NCBI RefSeq assembly: GCF_963576545.1
Contig: NC_083646.1
Span: 10,436,991-10,500,990, forward strand
Direction: 5' to 3'
DNA length: 64,000 bases
From: Limanda limanda
Taxonomy: Eukaryota > Chordata > Actinopteri > Pleuronectiformes > Pleuronectidae
Shown: piece by piece, positions 43,880 through 58,200 of the stretch
Layout of the letters: every line of letters starts with the position of its first letter
Numbering within the stretch: the first letter of the stretch is position 1
Notes under the pieces: generated by a model
Databases searched by the model: none
Told to the model about the DNA's origin: nothing
Seen by the model: only the letters and a program-made list of their open reading frames with translations
Made by a program: the position numbers and the translations under genes

Positions 43880-44500
43880 ATGCAGTCACTACAGCCCCTT
43901 AATCTAATCCTAACCATCACAACTTAATGTTTAACTCTAAACCTAGTTCTAACCCTAGCCCTAAAACCAAGGCTTAACCCTCAAACAGCCCTTTAAAAAG
44001 TGGGCCCGAAAGTGAGGATAGGCCAAATGTCCTCACTCCATAGGTTCTAGACTCAACATGGTCCTCACAAGGTGATCTGTATAAGCACAAGCACACACCA
44101 ATTGTACTTAATGACTTATTGGCATAATGCCCTCCCTACAGCCCCTTACTCTGACCTTAACACAACCAAATGCCAACAACGTGATTTATGTCCCCGCAAC
44201 ATCAGTAACACTTGCACCATAATTCTTCACTCCCATATCCCTCTTATACTGATTTCATTATATTCTTTTATCCTTTTAACTTTTAAATGTTTGAGATTTG
44301 GGACTCACTTTCTAATCTTGATGCTATTTTACTTTTCGTAATTGGTTTATTATCATATTTTTGGCCCGATAACCATAACCTTATTAAAATCCTCAAACAG
44401 GCTTTTTAAAAAGTAAAGACCATCCAAAAGGTCCTAGTTCCATCAGGTCTATGCTCAAAAGGGTCCTCACAGCGATATACACTAAGTACAAGTTCACACA
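43880..44500. repeat. duplicated repeat with TAACCC-like words
   Basis: Two imperfect units lie in tandem, 43880-44100 and 44128-44500. Both contain CTACAGCCCCTTA, then CTAACC-like words, then CCTCAAACAG and CTTTTTAAAAAG or CTTTAAAAAG, then a CAGG/TAGGTCTATGCTCAA or GGTTCTAGACTCAA segment and GGTCCTCACA. The second unit holds an AT-rich insertion. This family is widespread in fish introns; its class is unclear. Confidence 0.55.
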
Positions 44501-44624
44501 CACAATTTTAAACAGCTATCCCTACACATGCACACACATGCACGTATGCACACACCAACCAGAGTCCTTGCTTGAAATGCAGCATTTTAATGAAGTTATA
44601 AAAGCGTATTTGAAAAAAATCACT

Positions 44625-44639
44625 CCCCCCCCCCCCCCC
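44625..44639. repeat. poly-C tract
   Basis: Fifteen C in a row in the intergenic region between clstn3 and lpcat3. A second run of about 20 C lies at 44875-44894. Confidence 0.9.
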
Positions 44640-45024
44640 TTTTATCAATTCCAAGTTTTCTTTTCCTGTGTACATTTGGTAGGAATAAGGCAAAGAAGTA
44701 GTCTCTTGAAATAGCAGTTCACATTAATTAATCATCACCATGTCATGTATAAATATTACTAAAATCTGGGCTGTAGCTACAGCGAGGTTCATCCTCCCTG
44801 TGCGTCAGCATCAGTGAAGGGACGGCGGCGGCAGCAGGGCCGGCTGCTCTCCAGCTCGCTTCCAGACAATCCAGCCCCCCCCCCCCCCCCCCCCATCCCA
44901 AACAAGACAGCATTCCCACAGAGGGACGGGATGCTTCTACTTCACTTGCTTTTTTGTTGTTCATCCCCTGTTGTCAGAAGCAGAGGAACAGGTGAAACTG
45001 TGGAATTCAAATATAAACGTCGTT

Positions 45025-45030
45025 TTTATT
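45025..45030 (-). terminator. possible distal poly(A) signal of lpcat3
   Basis: AATAAA on the - strand about 1.2 kb past the lpcat3 stop. A nearer candidate lies at 46043-46048. Confidence 0.3.
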
Positions 45031-45604
45031 TCCCCTCCCCCCCAATATTTTTTTTTTCTTTTCATTTTGCTTCCAGTTAGAAATGAGACAATTCCTCAAC
45101 TCAAAACACAACCTATGCCTCTCCTTTATAAAAACCAGGGTGAGGGTCTGGACATTAAACTGTAGTGAATCCATGTTTGGGCAGTGAGTAAGTCTTTTTA
45201 TGAAATGATTAACAACTGTGCATCTCAGAGCTGAGGGCCTGATTGAAATCGAGGCGGAGACACGAGAGGAGAGGCATAGTCGGAAGTGAGGGAGAGGAAG
45301 ATGTATGGCAAGAAAAACAACCACAACATCACATGAGGAAAGGCAGGAGAACGATGCAGATCCAGTTCAGGAAATCTTATCCAAAGATAAAAAAATGTTC
45401 TTTTTCATAAAAGCTGTTAAAACTCTATAAAATCAATTCTTTTTTTTTTCTTCTCATCACAAATCAAATTAAAACCCGGACATATGTACTGTAAAAACAT
45501 TCATTATTACAAGGCCATTTTGAGTCGGTGTTAGTGTAAAGTGTGTGTGAGATTTACAGTGCTTGTATAACCACTGGCAGCCATTTTCAAAAAATAACCC
45601 CCCT

Positions 45605-45637
45605 GATTATTGTTATTATTATCATCATCATCATCAT
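45605..45637. repeat. (ATT)n/(ATC)n triplet repeat
   Basis: Compound triplet tract TTATTATTATCATCATCATC in the presumed lpcat3 3' region. Confidence 0.85.
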
Positions 45638-46042
45638 GTTGCTTTTTCAGAAAAGCTCTATGCACGTTGTATTATTCCAAGAGAGAGCGCCGCACACGCG
45701 GGCGCTGTGCTCAAACCTCCTGCCGAGGCTGAATGCTGCTGCTAAATGCAGGTGCTAGACGAAAGACAGGGAAATGAAACATAAAACACAGCGGAGTCAG
45801 TGACGGACTCTGAACCCGTGACTGGTGAGTGCAATTCTGTGTCGACAGCATGTAAGTCTCTCAGGTTCTACAAGTCCCACATGTCTTAAAATGAACAACA
45901 AGAGAGAACAATAAACAAACAGGAAATCACCCCTGATTGGCTCACAATTACCCCACGTGGCACGATGGTAATTTCCTGTAAACATTTCTTCGAATGTTTA
46001 TAAAAACACCCTTCCCATTTAAAACACAAAAATATATAGAAA

Positions 46043-46048
46043 TTTATT
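46043..46048 (-). terminator. polyadenylation signal AATAAA (lpcat3, proximal)
   Basis: Hexamer on the - strand about 205 bases past the stop codon at 46252-46254. Confidence 0.45.
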
Positions 46049-46251
46049 TTTACATGGACATATATATTACTAAAGGCCTTAAAATATTTTCCGTTCTTCT
46101 CCTTGAAAAGTCACAGTTCCCTTCAGTGGATATTTAGCCTCAGACGGACCTGGAAGGAGAAACAGACGTGGGTTCACAGCTTGTCACGAGACACAACAGA
46201 ACGAACTGAAGGCTTGCACTTGCTTACCATGCCAAGTCTTAGTACCGAGTT

Positions 46252-49200
46252 TTATTCCTGCTTCTTCTCGCTCCGTTCTTTCCTAGGCACCAGTGCCTTG
46301 CGGAGGTATGGCATGAGTAAATAGGCTACAAGGAAGAATACATGACCACAGAAATAGATGGACGAATACACCTGTGAAAACACAGAGAAGATCAAATGAA
46401 TGTCAATTACACAGTCAGATGAACTGTAATTTACATTCGTTCTAAGTAAATGTGTGCGATTGCTACAATCTGCAGCTGCTGCTGAAGCTGCAAAATGAAG
46501 GCAGTAACCAGTCCACACACTAGTGTCAGCATAAATTACATCAGTGAACCAGATAAACAATTATAACAGAGGCAGCTGGTAATGATCAATATTAATCAGC
46601 ACTCACCTTTCACCTTTTATGAAAGCTGGAAATTGAGCAGTGGTGGCACACAGTGTTGGGGAGTAACGGAATACATGTAACGGCGTTACGTATTTAGAAT
46701 ACAAATTATGAGTAACTGTATTCCGTTACAGTTACAAAATAAATAGATGGTATTCAGAATACAGTTACATTGTTGAAATCAGTGGATTACATGACGGTAC
46801 TTCTCGAGTTTATTCACTCTCTCGTAAATCCACCGGCGGCAAAGCCCCCAGGAAGCAGCTGGAGACCAGGGCTGCCGTAAGAGAGCCCGGACCCCGGCGG
46901 CGTGAAGAAGCCTCACCGCTACAGGCCCGGGACCGAGGCTCTGAGAGAGTTCCGTCGCTACCAGAAATCTACGGAGCTGCTGATCCGCAAGCTGCCCGAC
47001 CTGCGCTTCCAGAGCTCCGCTGTCATGGCTCTGCAGGAGACCAGCGAGGCACGCCGGGTTCACACCGGACGCTGAAGCGCCGGACGCTGAATAATATCAC
47101 CCGTTGACCCAGTAGTATAAAAGCATAAAGTCACTTGTTGCTCCAACATTAACTGCAACAGCGTCCCAATTTAATGTCATCTATCTTCAAGAACTTCTCC
47201 GCTGTTTGCTCCGTTCAATGTCGGGTGTCGAGGGTAAATTACGTATTCTCCGCCCCCCCCCCCCCTCTCTTTTTATCTTTATGACTGCTTGTGTGTCTGT
47301 AGTGGATGGGCAGAAGGGGGCATTTAATAATGTGATCGGTAAAATTGGTAAAATTAAAACTCCAGGACAACAGAAGGTGAATACAAACTATTGGATGCAT
47401 GCTTTTTCATTCATTTATATCATATATATGCCATATATAAAATGTCATCAATATCGTTTAAAATAATTTTTCAGTGTGTTTCCTGGAGCGATACGCTCGC
47501 GTCAAGCGCAAAAAAAATAGAATCGACGCCGAAACGATCGCTGCACTGCAAGGCAGCCTTGGCTCAGGGGGGGGGTGTCCTTCAGCGTCCGGTGGGGCCG
47601 GCACAGAGATGGGAGTGGATGGGAGCCGGACATCCAGCTGCCCCGCCGCATCGGCGGAGAGAGAGTTTAAACTGCTGCTGCTCCACTGACTATAACGACG
47701 CCGCAATCATGCACTTAAAAAATGCAATACAAACCGGAAGTATTCCAAGTATTCAGAATACGTTACTCAGATTAGTTAATGTAATGGAATACGTTACAGA
47801 TTACATTTTTGGGCATGTATTCTGTATTCTGTAACGGAATACGTTTTGAAAGTATCCTTCCCAACACTGGTGGCACATGTGTCGTCCACTAGACTACAAG
47901 AACTACTTCACATCACATGGTTAAAAGGGATGTTTTCCTGAGAGATGAAGCTCATTGGCAGCAGCAGTGATATTTTCAGCTTGACCTTGAGAAGCTGAGC
48001 GTGACGGTAGCATGTTACCACGCTCCAAACACAAAGTAAGAGAGAGCAGGCTCGAGGAACGGGAGTCTGAGCCAGTCAGTCACCACTTTCTAATCTATAA
48101 GAGCTTGATGGTGGCTCATCTTTCAATTAGGTTTGAAAGTCCTAAACAGCAAACATTTAATCAGTAAGTTGATCCCATTCACAGACACAAGAGACTCGTG
48201 GCTCCAACTTGATGCCAGTAATGTGCATATTCAAATAATTACGTACACTCAGGAACTGTTTAGAATTTTCTTTTGGTCTCAAGAAAGCACTGCTCCACAC
48301 TGTGGGTGGTCACATGACACACTGAGGAAAGCTCTACAAAGCTATAAAACCCTTGACTTTAGTGGCAAATAGCTAATTAACTAAACACACACAGTCTGAA
48401 GCCTGTAGCATGTCAAACAGATTATTAAGCTTTGAAAGTCAAGTGGGATCCTAGGATCCCATTCATTTGTAAAATCATTACCATGAATCATTTAAAAGAT
48501 GTTATCAATAAATGTCATGGTAATCATCCCCAAAGAACTAATAGAAGAAAATAGAGGTTAAAAAATGTCCTGCTGAAAATGAAGGGTGAATACTGAGTTA
48601 GCAAGTGAGTCGTGGCAGTTCGGGTAGATGTGTTTTGGGGCGTAGCTTTAACGAGCGGGGCAATTTCCAGGGATTACCAACCCCAGCTTTAATGATACAA
48701 GTGAAAATTACAGTATTTTTCCTGTGACTTTACTTATTGAGTTGTGAGTTACCTTGAGCCATTTGTCATAGGTGAAGAGGCAGAATGGCACTAGGGGGTA
48801 GCCCATGAAGAGCCAGTGTAAAAACTGCTGGACTACATAGATGAGAGGGTAGAGCGCGCTGTTGGCCAGCTTCGTCAGCAGGGGACTGTCCCTCACCAGA
48901 GCCAGGGCCTGTCACACACACACACACACATAATAATAATTATATGAAAGCAAGAAAATGATGCCAAATTGTGACCGCAGTCAATATTTAATTAGTGCAT
49001 TCAACAGTAAAGTACATTGGATCCATAGTGTTATGATGTTTAATAACAAGAGAGTGTCTCTTGTTAAATCACAAATATCCTGCTGAGATAAATACCAATA
49101 AATATAATGAGGTCACTCATCTCCGTACCTGTCTCTCTACAGTGATGATGAAGAATTCCATGGAGAAGCACAAGATGTATCCGGAGTGGAGGCCGTGCCA

Positions 49201-52200
49201 AATCGTCAGGAACAAGAGTGTGGCCACATGAGACAGGGTCTTATTTCCCAGGAACTTTAACCGCTTGAAGACATGTCTTAAAAAAAAGAGAAAAGAGGAA
49301 TAAAATTTTGTTATTTGGAACATTTCCTTCAATTAAATATCTGGACATGGGGGAAAACGCTCAATGAATCAACTACCACTGTCACGACAAGCAGTCACTT
49401 ACCTGAATGTTGTTGTTGCATAGCAACTGAGGTTCTATTAAAACAGCTCAACTTTACATGTCTAAAAGGGTGCTCATTAATTCAACAGTGGTCCAGGCTA
49501 CAGGAGCACAGTGTGTTTTCACCAGCGTTTCCTTTTTTTTATAAAAACATCTAAACCTGCTCCGTGTACGATCACTACGTCAGAATGTGAAGGTTACATC
49601 AGGATTTTTCTCTTTTACCAAATATCTGACAGGGCACTCTCTCTTAAAACAAGACCGGTGTTTTGGAAATACACAGGGATATACAGATACTTATGTGGTA
49701 ATACAAATATTCTCATGTACTCTGGTTCCTCTCATCACCCAGACGGCCTTCACCCCGGGGACAATAACAGGGTGAGAGGTTGTGCCAGGAACATTTCAGG
49801 AATGTGTTCATTAGCAGGGGAAGATGGGAAAGCTCTCAACTTGCAGGGTCAAGTTGAACCAAGATTATTATTATAATCATTATTATTCATAGAGATTGAG
49901 ATTGTCCTGTTGATTACTAAGAAAATCCCTTTAGAATTCAGACTCCTGTAAACCTCTAAGCTATTCAGAAGGTTTTTGAGGTTTTAGGAGAGCTAATGAC
50001 GTAAGTAAGTGTGCATCAAGGAATATGTTAGTGAGCTGCGATCTGCCCTCTTCCTTTAAGGCGACCACTGCTTTATGCTCCTCACTGGTTAATGCACAAC
50101 CACAGGAAAAGCACGCCTGCCTCCTGTCCAGCACTGTAACACTGGGGCCTAAGTTTCCTCTATAAATGGTTTCACGCTTCTCGACTAATTGAGTTAATGG
50201 TGAACACTGGCTGTCTGTCCCTTTGTGTTTTCTGGTTCACTTAATTCCATCACCATTTGCTGGTTGATGGTAGTTGTAGGTGACATGCCAATGCTGTTGC
50301 TTAGACTGGCAAGCAATCACAGAAACTGAGTCATTTCCCGCGCCTGAACATCAAATAGATTAAGTAAAGATAACTAAGAGCTTAGAAAGTAGGGATTTAT
50401 TTCTTGTCTTTTATTCACACTACTTCTGTCAGCTTTTCCTGAAGCTGTTTATTACTAAACTGCTTAAATGTCTGCCAAGAGAATTGTAACTCAGAAGTGG
50501 CACACATGTGACTATAAATAGACTTTTCTTCTCGGGTCAAACATTGAGAAGGTTTTAGTATCCGCCTCAGGCCAGACAGCTCTCCTGTGACCAGCATACT
50601 GTTTAATATCATCCTTAAGTAAAGTCTAATATCCTGTTGTAGTTACCTGTTGAGATTCTACATCTTAGCTACTTTTATTATTATTTTAAAACCAATTCCC
50701 ACTCTGTCATCCTCTGTGTCTCATGCAGTTATACAGAGTAGAAAGTAAAAGTGAGCTTAAGTAGCTAATGCATTCAAAAGAAATGGACCATGTAATAAAC
50801 TGTGTGTTAAATAAATTGCTTTGCTCACTGCGGTAACCATAAAACTCTGCCACATATGCAAAGAATTTCAAGCATGAAGCTGCTGCTGGAAAACTGTCAA
50901 GAGACTGTAAGCGTCTGAAAGCAGCTAAACTTTTACACCCCACCCAGGGCGTGCACATCCTCACTGTGATGATTGAACCGTCCTGCTTTCTCGCTCATTG
51001 TTCCCGTCCAGATAAATATTTCACTTAAACATCAACGCTTTGGGTAAGAGAACCTCAGGGATTTCAGGCTCCACACTGACCTGGCAGCCCACGCGTTCGT
51101 GTTGATGTTGAAGGAGGAGATGGTTCCTCCGAAAAGCGGCGTGGTTTCAAAGAGCCACACCTTCATGTTGGCACAGGCGTCCCACCGGTGCTGGCCCTCC
51201 ACAACGCCATTGTAGCCGAGGCCAGAGAGGATACATATACCCTCCTGAAACATACAAATTACATACTTTCATAATTTGCTCGAGTCTTATCAGACCACGA
51301 AGCAGATAAACTGTGACTGTACATGTTGCGGATGTGGGTGTGACAAAAAATGTAATCATCAGCACATATGTAAAAATATGTAACGGGTGGTAGTTTTAGT
51401 GTTATTGCTGTATTTACACTATAAACATAGATATAAATGCAGTTTCATAAAAATAAGGCTAATTTCAGGCACCAAATCAATAGCTTTTAGCCGTTTGCCA
51501 TCAAGCCACAACTTTTTCAAACACATTTCATGCACAAGTTTGCATTTTACGAGACGACTTACCGCTATGACCCAGCAACTGACGTATTTGTACAAGATGA
51601 CTTTAGCCCAAATCAGAAGAAACACACAGCGATACCAGAACGGCTGAGCCTGTGGACACGACATCATTTTATATTTTAGACAAAGAGGAAAAAAGATACG
51701 CTGATGCTTTGACTTGTTGTGCATTGAAAGATGTACGACAACTCAGTGATTATTTGTCTTTCTCACCTCATATTCTTCCGTTAGAAAGTAGCTCTCTGCG
51801 TAATAGGGACTAAATATTGTATATATAACCAAGCAGACGAAACCCAGACCAAACCTCTTCATAGCCGGAATAACGCTGAAAGATAAAGAAAGAGATGGAT
51901 GAGGTTGGGAGTAGAGCAGGTAATAATGGTGATGTTCACTGCAACATAAAGATATGTTTTCAGCTCATTTTTCTTTACATCGCCCATAATCTTCCGGCTC
52001 TTTTACCTGTTGGGGGGCTTTCCGGGGCAGTCGGTGAGCTCCCCCGCCACCAGCCTCTGGTAGCTCCGCAGCGTGAACTGGGGACCCACCAGGAAGCCTC
52101 CATAGAAGTAGGAAAAGCCGCACACCTCGAGCAGCGAGGGCACAGCCGGCAGGGCTGCTTTCTTCTGCTCTGCACTCAGCTGGGACTGGGATTTGGGGAA

Positions 52201-55200
52201 GTGAGAGGAGAAAGACGATGAAACACAGAGAAGATCAGAAGAAGAGGAGGGACGGCAAGGTGGGATGACAGTCGGGAGGGAACAGACACTGGAGAAGGGA
52301 AGACATTTTAAGAGCACACTGACGGGCTCAATGTGGATCTAGTTACAGAACGTTTGACCACTATGTACAGTTGGCTGCAAACTAAACATGACTGAACTAA
52401 ATACTCTTTAGCTGGTATGTCAATGCAGGCTGTAACCTGTGTACTGACGAGTGACCTATGGCCTTCATTACCTCCGCCAAGGACATTATGTTTTCATTTG
52501 TGTTTGTTTGTTTGTTTTTCTATCTGTTATTTAGCAGGATTACACAAAAACTCCTCGACAGATTACCAGGAAACTTGGTGGAAGGATCCGGTATGGGTCA
52601 GAGAAGAACCCATTAGATTTTGGTGCAGATCCAGATCAGGGAGCAGATCCAGGAATTGTAGGGCGCTTTTCAACATTTCCATTGATTTCTCAAAAAGTAA
52701 TTCATGGATCTTGATTTAAAAAAAACAATGAGGCATGTTAAGGGGACAGATTTACGAATATGTGCAATTTGGGGCAGATCCAAATAAAAATTTAGATGTG
52801 GTTTCAAAAGGGTGTCTGCTGTTTTCAGACACTGAATGGTAAAACAAAGGGGCGAGAAATCTGTAACTACCACCATAGCTGAGAACTGCAATGTGGCCTT
52901 AGCTATGAGGGTGGTTTTCATTTAAGGGGAATGTTAGGCCTTGGTGTAGGTTTGTGCCAAGAATGAAAGGAGAATGAAAAACACAGAATAATACTGATTA
53001 AAATGAGAACGAAATAAAGCAACAGAAGTGGAATTTCACAGCTGCCAAGGATGTGTTGAAACAAATAAAGAAACCGAACTACGGCTGGAAACCAAAGCAA
53101 ACTGGGTGAAAGAAGAGCACATCATTGAAAGACCTTAATAGAGCTGATACAAAGTTTATAATGGGATGAGGTAGTGATGCTATTCTGTTTACACTGACCT
53201 AGCTATCTTTATGTCACCTTTGGTCGATTTCTATCGCTGTGGGTTATGTTACAAATGAACAAGCCAGCCTGTGTGGTATCTGGTGACAGTTTCTCCGTTT
53301 TATTTCCATTAAAATGTACTGTATCACGATGTTGTGATACATAATTGTACATATTGTGAGAGATGATTTTATCCTTGCCACCCATTATGTTATACCTTCG
53401 CTAGCATGTCCTTGTCCTTTGTTTTGCCCCATTTCTCTTCCCTGCTGTTCTAAATCATGTCGACTTCTCCTCTCTTGGGCTTTTAGCAGACAAACACAAA
53501 GAGCCTGAACGGACTGTGAAAAAAGAGAAGATCGCTGCAGCTCCTCTCTCGCAGAAAGCCCTTTTGTTCGGTTGCTGCTATATCAATGCTGCTTTGGATT
53601 CCATAGTGGTCTGGCTTTCAGTTAGTTGTGATGTGCCTAGATGTCCAGTTCTTCTTTTGAGCTTCCCTGCTGTATTCATTTACTCTCTCCTGAGCTGTGA
53701 GTCGCTTTTGTTTCCTTTACGACCAGGCATTTGCTTGTTTGAGTGACCTTGTGGTGACATATACACAATAGTTTGTGTTTGAGTCGTAGCAAACAAAAAG
53801 CTGCTTTATGGTAAAAGCTTTTCTTTAAATTCTATGGTGAGTGAACTTAATATTGTTGAGTTATGAATTAGTGATCGCACAAAAACAAAGAAACTGTACC
53901 ACTGTACCCTTCAATTTTTTGGAAATTGTAACAAGTAATTTCTTCTATTCTGATAATTTATTGATTGTACAATTTTGTTTAGAATACAGAATTTTGTGGG
54001 GAAATAATTGGTTCATTCTTAGATAGTGATAACAATGTTTTGGCACAGCCCTGCATCCTTGTTTGTATTGAGTCACTGACTGTAGCCGCCTCGTGCAGCT
54101 CATAGTGATCATTAATTGATTGAATGTTCTTTCTATCAAAACCCATCTACCCATCTTTAACATACGACAGGATAAAAAAAGAGCCCAGAAATAACAAACA
54201 GAGATTAGTTGAGTAAAACTCAAACCCAGACAGACAACATCGATAAATTCACCAACATTAGAGCAAGCAAAAGCAAGAAAGATCAACCAACTCACTGGTT
54301 CCTTTCCGCCGTCATAGTAATCAAATGACAACCCTGTAATCAGAAAATGCAAGGGGTGTCAGAAACTATGTTAGGGTGACTAATGCTGCCATGATCATTT
54401 CAATAAACACTAACAGCATGCAGATGTCCTGTCGGCAGTTTATCAATGTGTTAATCATTCACTGGTGAACAGGGGGAGGTGACAACAAAACAATAGAAAG
54501 ATTCAAAAATTCAATACAATGAGAAAATATCTACTTTTAAGAAAACAATTTGTTTTGACAAGCAGAGCGGTGCAAGGAGAACTAGAGTCAACTCACCGAC
54601 GAGCTTCAGCATGAGGACACAATGAGGCATAGTCCACTTGATGTCATACTCCTCTGTTGCTGTGTAGTAATAACCTGCAAGCAGGTAGACCTACAGGAGG
54701 AGGAGAAGGGGAAAACCACAAACAACGATAAACATTAAAAACATCCGGATGGAAAAGATCAGCCTCCTTAAATATAAGTAGAAGTTTATCACTGCTATAA
54801 GTAACAGAAAAGAATGAAAACCGAAAATCATCATGATAATTCCCAGGAAGTGTGAAGAGGTTTTTTAAGGTGATCTAGAGTGTGCACATTTCTGTGTAAA
54901 CACTTGGTTTCATTACCATGTTCCTCAAAGTATGAGGGTACAAAAAAGCAAGCAGGGCAATTTCTGCGGGAAGCATGTGACTACTACGTCATACAATTAT
55001 TGGCCTTAGCTGTGACTGGCCATTTTAATCAGCAGTGTTTAGGCATTAACAAGAAAATCAAAGAAACCTACAGACACAGAAATAAGACTGTGCAGACGAT
55101 CTGGCTGGCGGTACCTGAGCCACTGCGGCAAAAGTCTAGCAGTGCACAATCAGGGAGCCATTGCTACAGAGTAAGCCTGTGTACCGTACATGGAGATGGA

Positions 55201-58200
55201 GAGAGAAAAAAGAGACACCAGGCCACCTCACCATTTGAAAGGTAAAGCTGCTCAGGACAGCTGTTACTGTTCTTCCCATAAGCCTCAGCATCAGGAATTG
55301 GACAAGGATGCATACTGCGGAGTGATAGATCTGAGCGCCTGGGAAAGAGATGGACAGAGAAGGGGGTAAGGGGCTGAGGAAGAAGGTGAGTGCAGTCAAG
55401 TGTGACCTGTGGGACTGAAAAGGACAACAGCCCTTTTCCTCCGCCTTCACAGTTCAGAATTGGCAGACACGGTGACACGAAGGCAAAGCAGAGACATGAT
55501 AAACATCCGACTTGAATTGAGCGTTCAAAAGACGGCCGGAGCAAACAGAATTCCACAAGGAGAAAGATAAAGCAACAGACCTGCTGTAAAATCCAAGTGC
55601 AGCCACAACATAATAAAGAAAAGAGAAAGAAGTCAATGTTAGCAGTTAGCGTTCCAGCCTGCCACCATGACGAAGCTCCATCCATTCATCCTCTCATCCT
55701 TACCACTGCTGCCACGGCGACAAATAAACTATTCATGTTACATGAGGAGACAAAAAGTAAAATAGAAACTATTCCGATAATCAGTATCATGTTATAAGAA
55801 AAAACACCCACAATTCAATGGTTGCTCTTTGTTGGTTTCATATCGTTGTGTGACAGTAAATTGAACTAGGACTGCAACTAATAACTAGTTTGATCATTTA
55901 TTAACTTTGAAAAGTAATTGACAAATTAATTGATTCAACCTTTTTCTTATGAAATAACAGATAATAAAAAAGACTTGGAATATATCAAAGCCCAAGGAAG
56001 TCTATAAAGAATTTCAGTTTTATTTGAAACTAAATCCAAACAGATGTTGAGTTTACCATCAGAGACGGGAAAGAACAGCGTCATACTCACATTGAATGAG
56101 TTGGAACAGGAAAAAGTTATGTTATTTTCTATCAAATAATCTCCTGTAGTCAAACCTGTCTGCCCACCTGCTTAAGAGCAACACATTTACTTCCTCACCC
56201 ACCAAGAAATGTCCCAACAACAGTTGATGATTCATCCACATGCAAATTATAAATCTTGATCTACAACAACACACCCCTTAGCCACCGTGTTTCAAACTAA
56301 ATGGAGTGAATGTGCTTTCTGTTAGAGCAGACACATGCAATTATATATTAGTTCTTTAAAGAGGCTGACGACGTAATACATTTGAAGAAATGCTAAACAG
56401 TCATCTCTTCATTTTCTTTAACAAAGTTACTCTTGATCAGTTTGACAACAGCCAAACATATTCTGACAGCACTAAGGGTATGGCAGGCGTATTTGACAGT
56501 TACAGATATGATATATATTTTATCTTTTAAGTCTTACGTGTTTCTTTAATAGAACATATAGACACAGTTAACATTTTAAAAGTCATTCTATTTAGTGAAG
56601 CAGCACATGAAATATTTTTTTTAGGATTCTAAACTAAAAGTTAAGGCCTTGGATTGACTCAGAAAGGCCAAGAATTGCGACTAGGATTTTATCTCACCTC
56701 TTGTGGGTGAAACCACTGGGCTTGGATTTAATTGCTTCAGAGTTTGTAGCTGCTGCTGACACACAATGTAAGCAGTGTATGACCTGTACATTTTAAGGTG
56801 CCCTATGGTTGTTCTGAGCACTGAGAGCACTATGAAGAAGCTTTTTTTTGTATGAGCAGCTCCCCATATAGTTCTGCACATACATCAGAAAAACAGCAAT
56901 GCATCATTAAGGGCTGGGGAGGAGAAGACAAAAATGGCTATGCAACTGTTTTAGGAAGAAGGACCTGTATTTACTGCATTTGATGACCTGCATTTTAAAT
57001 TATCACCTCTTTGGAAGAAACCCCCCATGGCAGCTTTAAAGAAGCCCTGACACATATATTAACCCAACTATTTAAATGTGGTTGAGTGTACGAAAACAAA
57101 GATAAATAATGGTGTAATTGTTTTTGAGGTGAACAATACTTGCAGTCTTTCCACCAGCACAACACAAATCATCTCCTTTATCTCACCGAAGTTGAAAGCT
57201 GCTAGAGCCAGTCCAGAGAGCGTGTTGAATAAATGAATAACTGTGGAAGACTGGTAGAACAAGAACCGCCGGTAGACCAGGGCACAGGGATACCCTGCAG
57301 GAGAAACAGACAGAGGGGGGGAAAACACGCCGTTACAGTATGTGCATTCATATGAGCGAACTGAGCTTCTGTTGACACCTCAGCGTATTAATGACTCCGA
57401 CCTTGTGGTAAAAACACATGGCGGACACACATTAGACCCACTGGTGCGCATGTGTGGTGTGTGTTGGGTGCAAGTCTGGCCTCTCAAGGAGGAATATAAT
57501 GTCTGTGTAACGACAGGAAGAATAAACTCAGTGCCCAAACCATTATTCTTAAATAAAAGAGAATCGTTTTGTTCAGTATGACTCTCATATTAACTTTATT
57601 GTGATTGACCAGTGAGCCAGTAAAGAGACTGAAGGGCCAGTAAAAAAAATTGTTAACAGTCCACAAACAATCAGTTGTTTTGTAATCAGTGCATTATGGC
57701 CTGCCTACTTTTTTTCTAGCGTGCAGTGTGTAGCTACACAACTTTTGTTTGTCACAACCACTTACATTCTCCATCTCAAGGTTTCATGCAGCCATCGTGC
57801 CTCTCTCACAGAACCGGCCGCTGGCATTAACACTGCTGGGATCGTGGGCCACATGTCCAGTGAGACTTGTGACTTGATTCTGTTTTAGCTCCTCACCTGC
57901 TTCTCACGTATCACTGTTTTGTTGTGTAGCACCAACCTCCTATTTAGATCAGAGTGCAACTTATTTTAATGTTACATTTTTTGCTAAAACTCTTTTAAGT
58001 AGAACAAGATTGATTTCTTTCTATTTTTTGGCTAGCTCACATGAGTAGGATTTCAAGCATAATATAGAATTTTTAAAGGCTAGCTTTATGGGTTTGTTTA
58101 TGCTACTAAGGTTTTCTGCTACATTAATTTTGTGTTTTTATTTATTGTTTTGATAAATATGAAATGATAAAATCAACCAATGGTTTAATGGTTAAATGGT

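Noticed and set aside
47391..47834. 147-residue open frame at the right side of the hAT element
   Set aside because: No recognisable domain. It crosses terminal repeat sequence and is probably chance.
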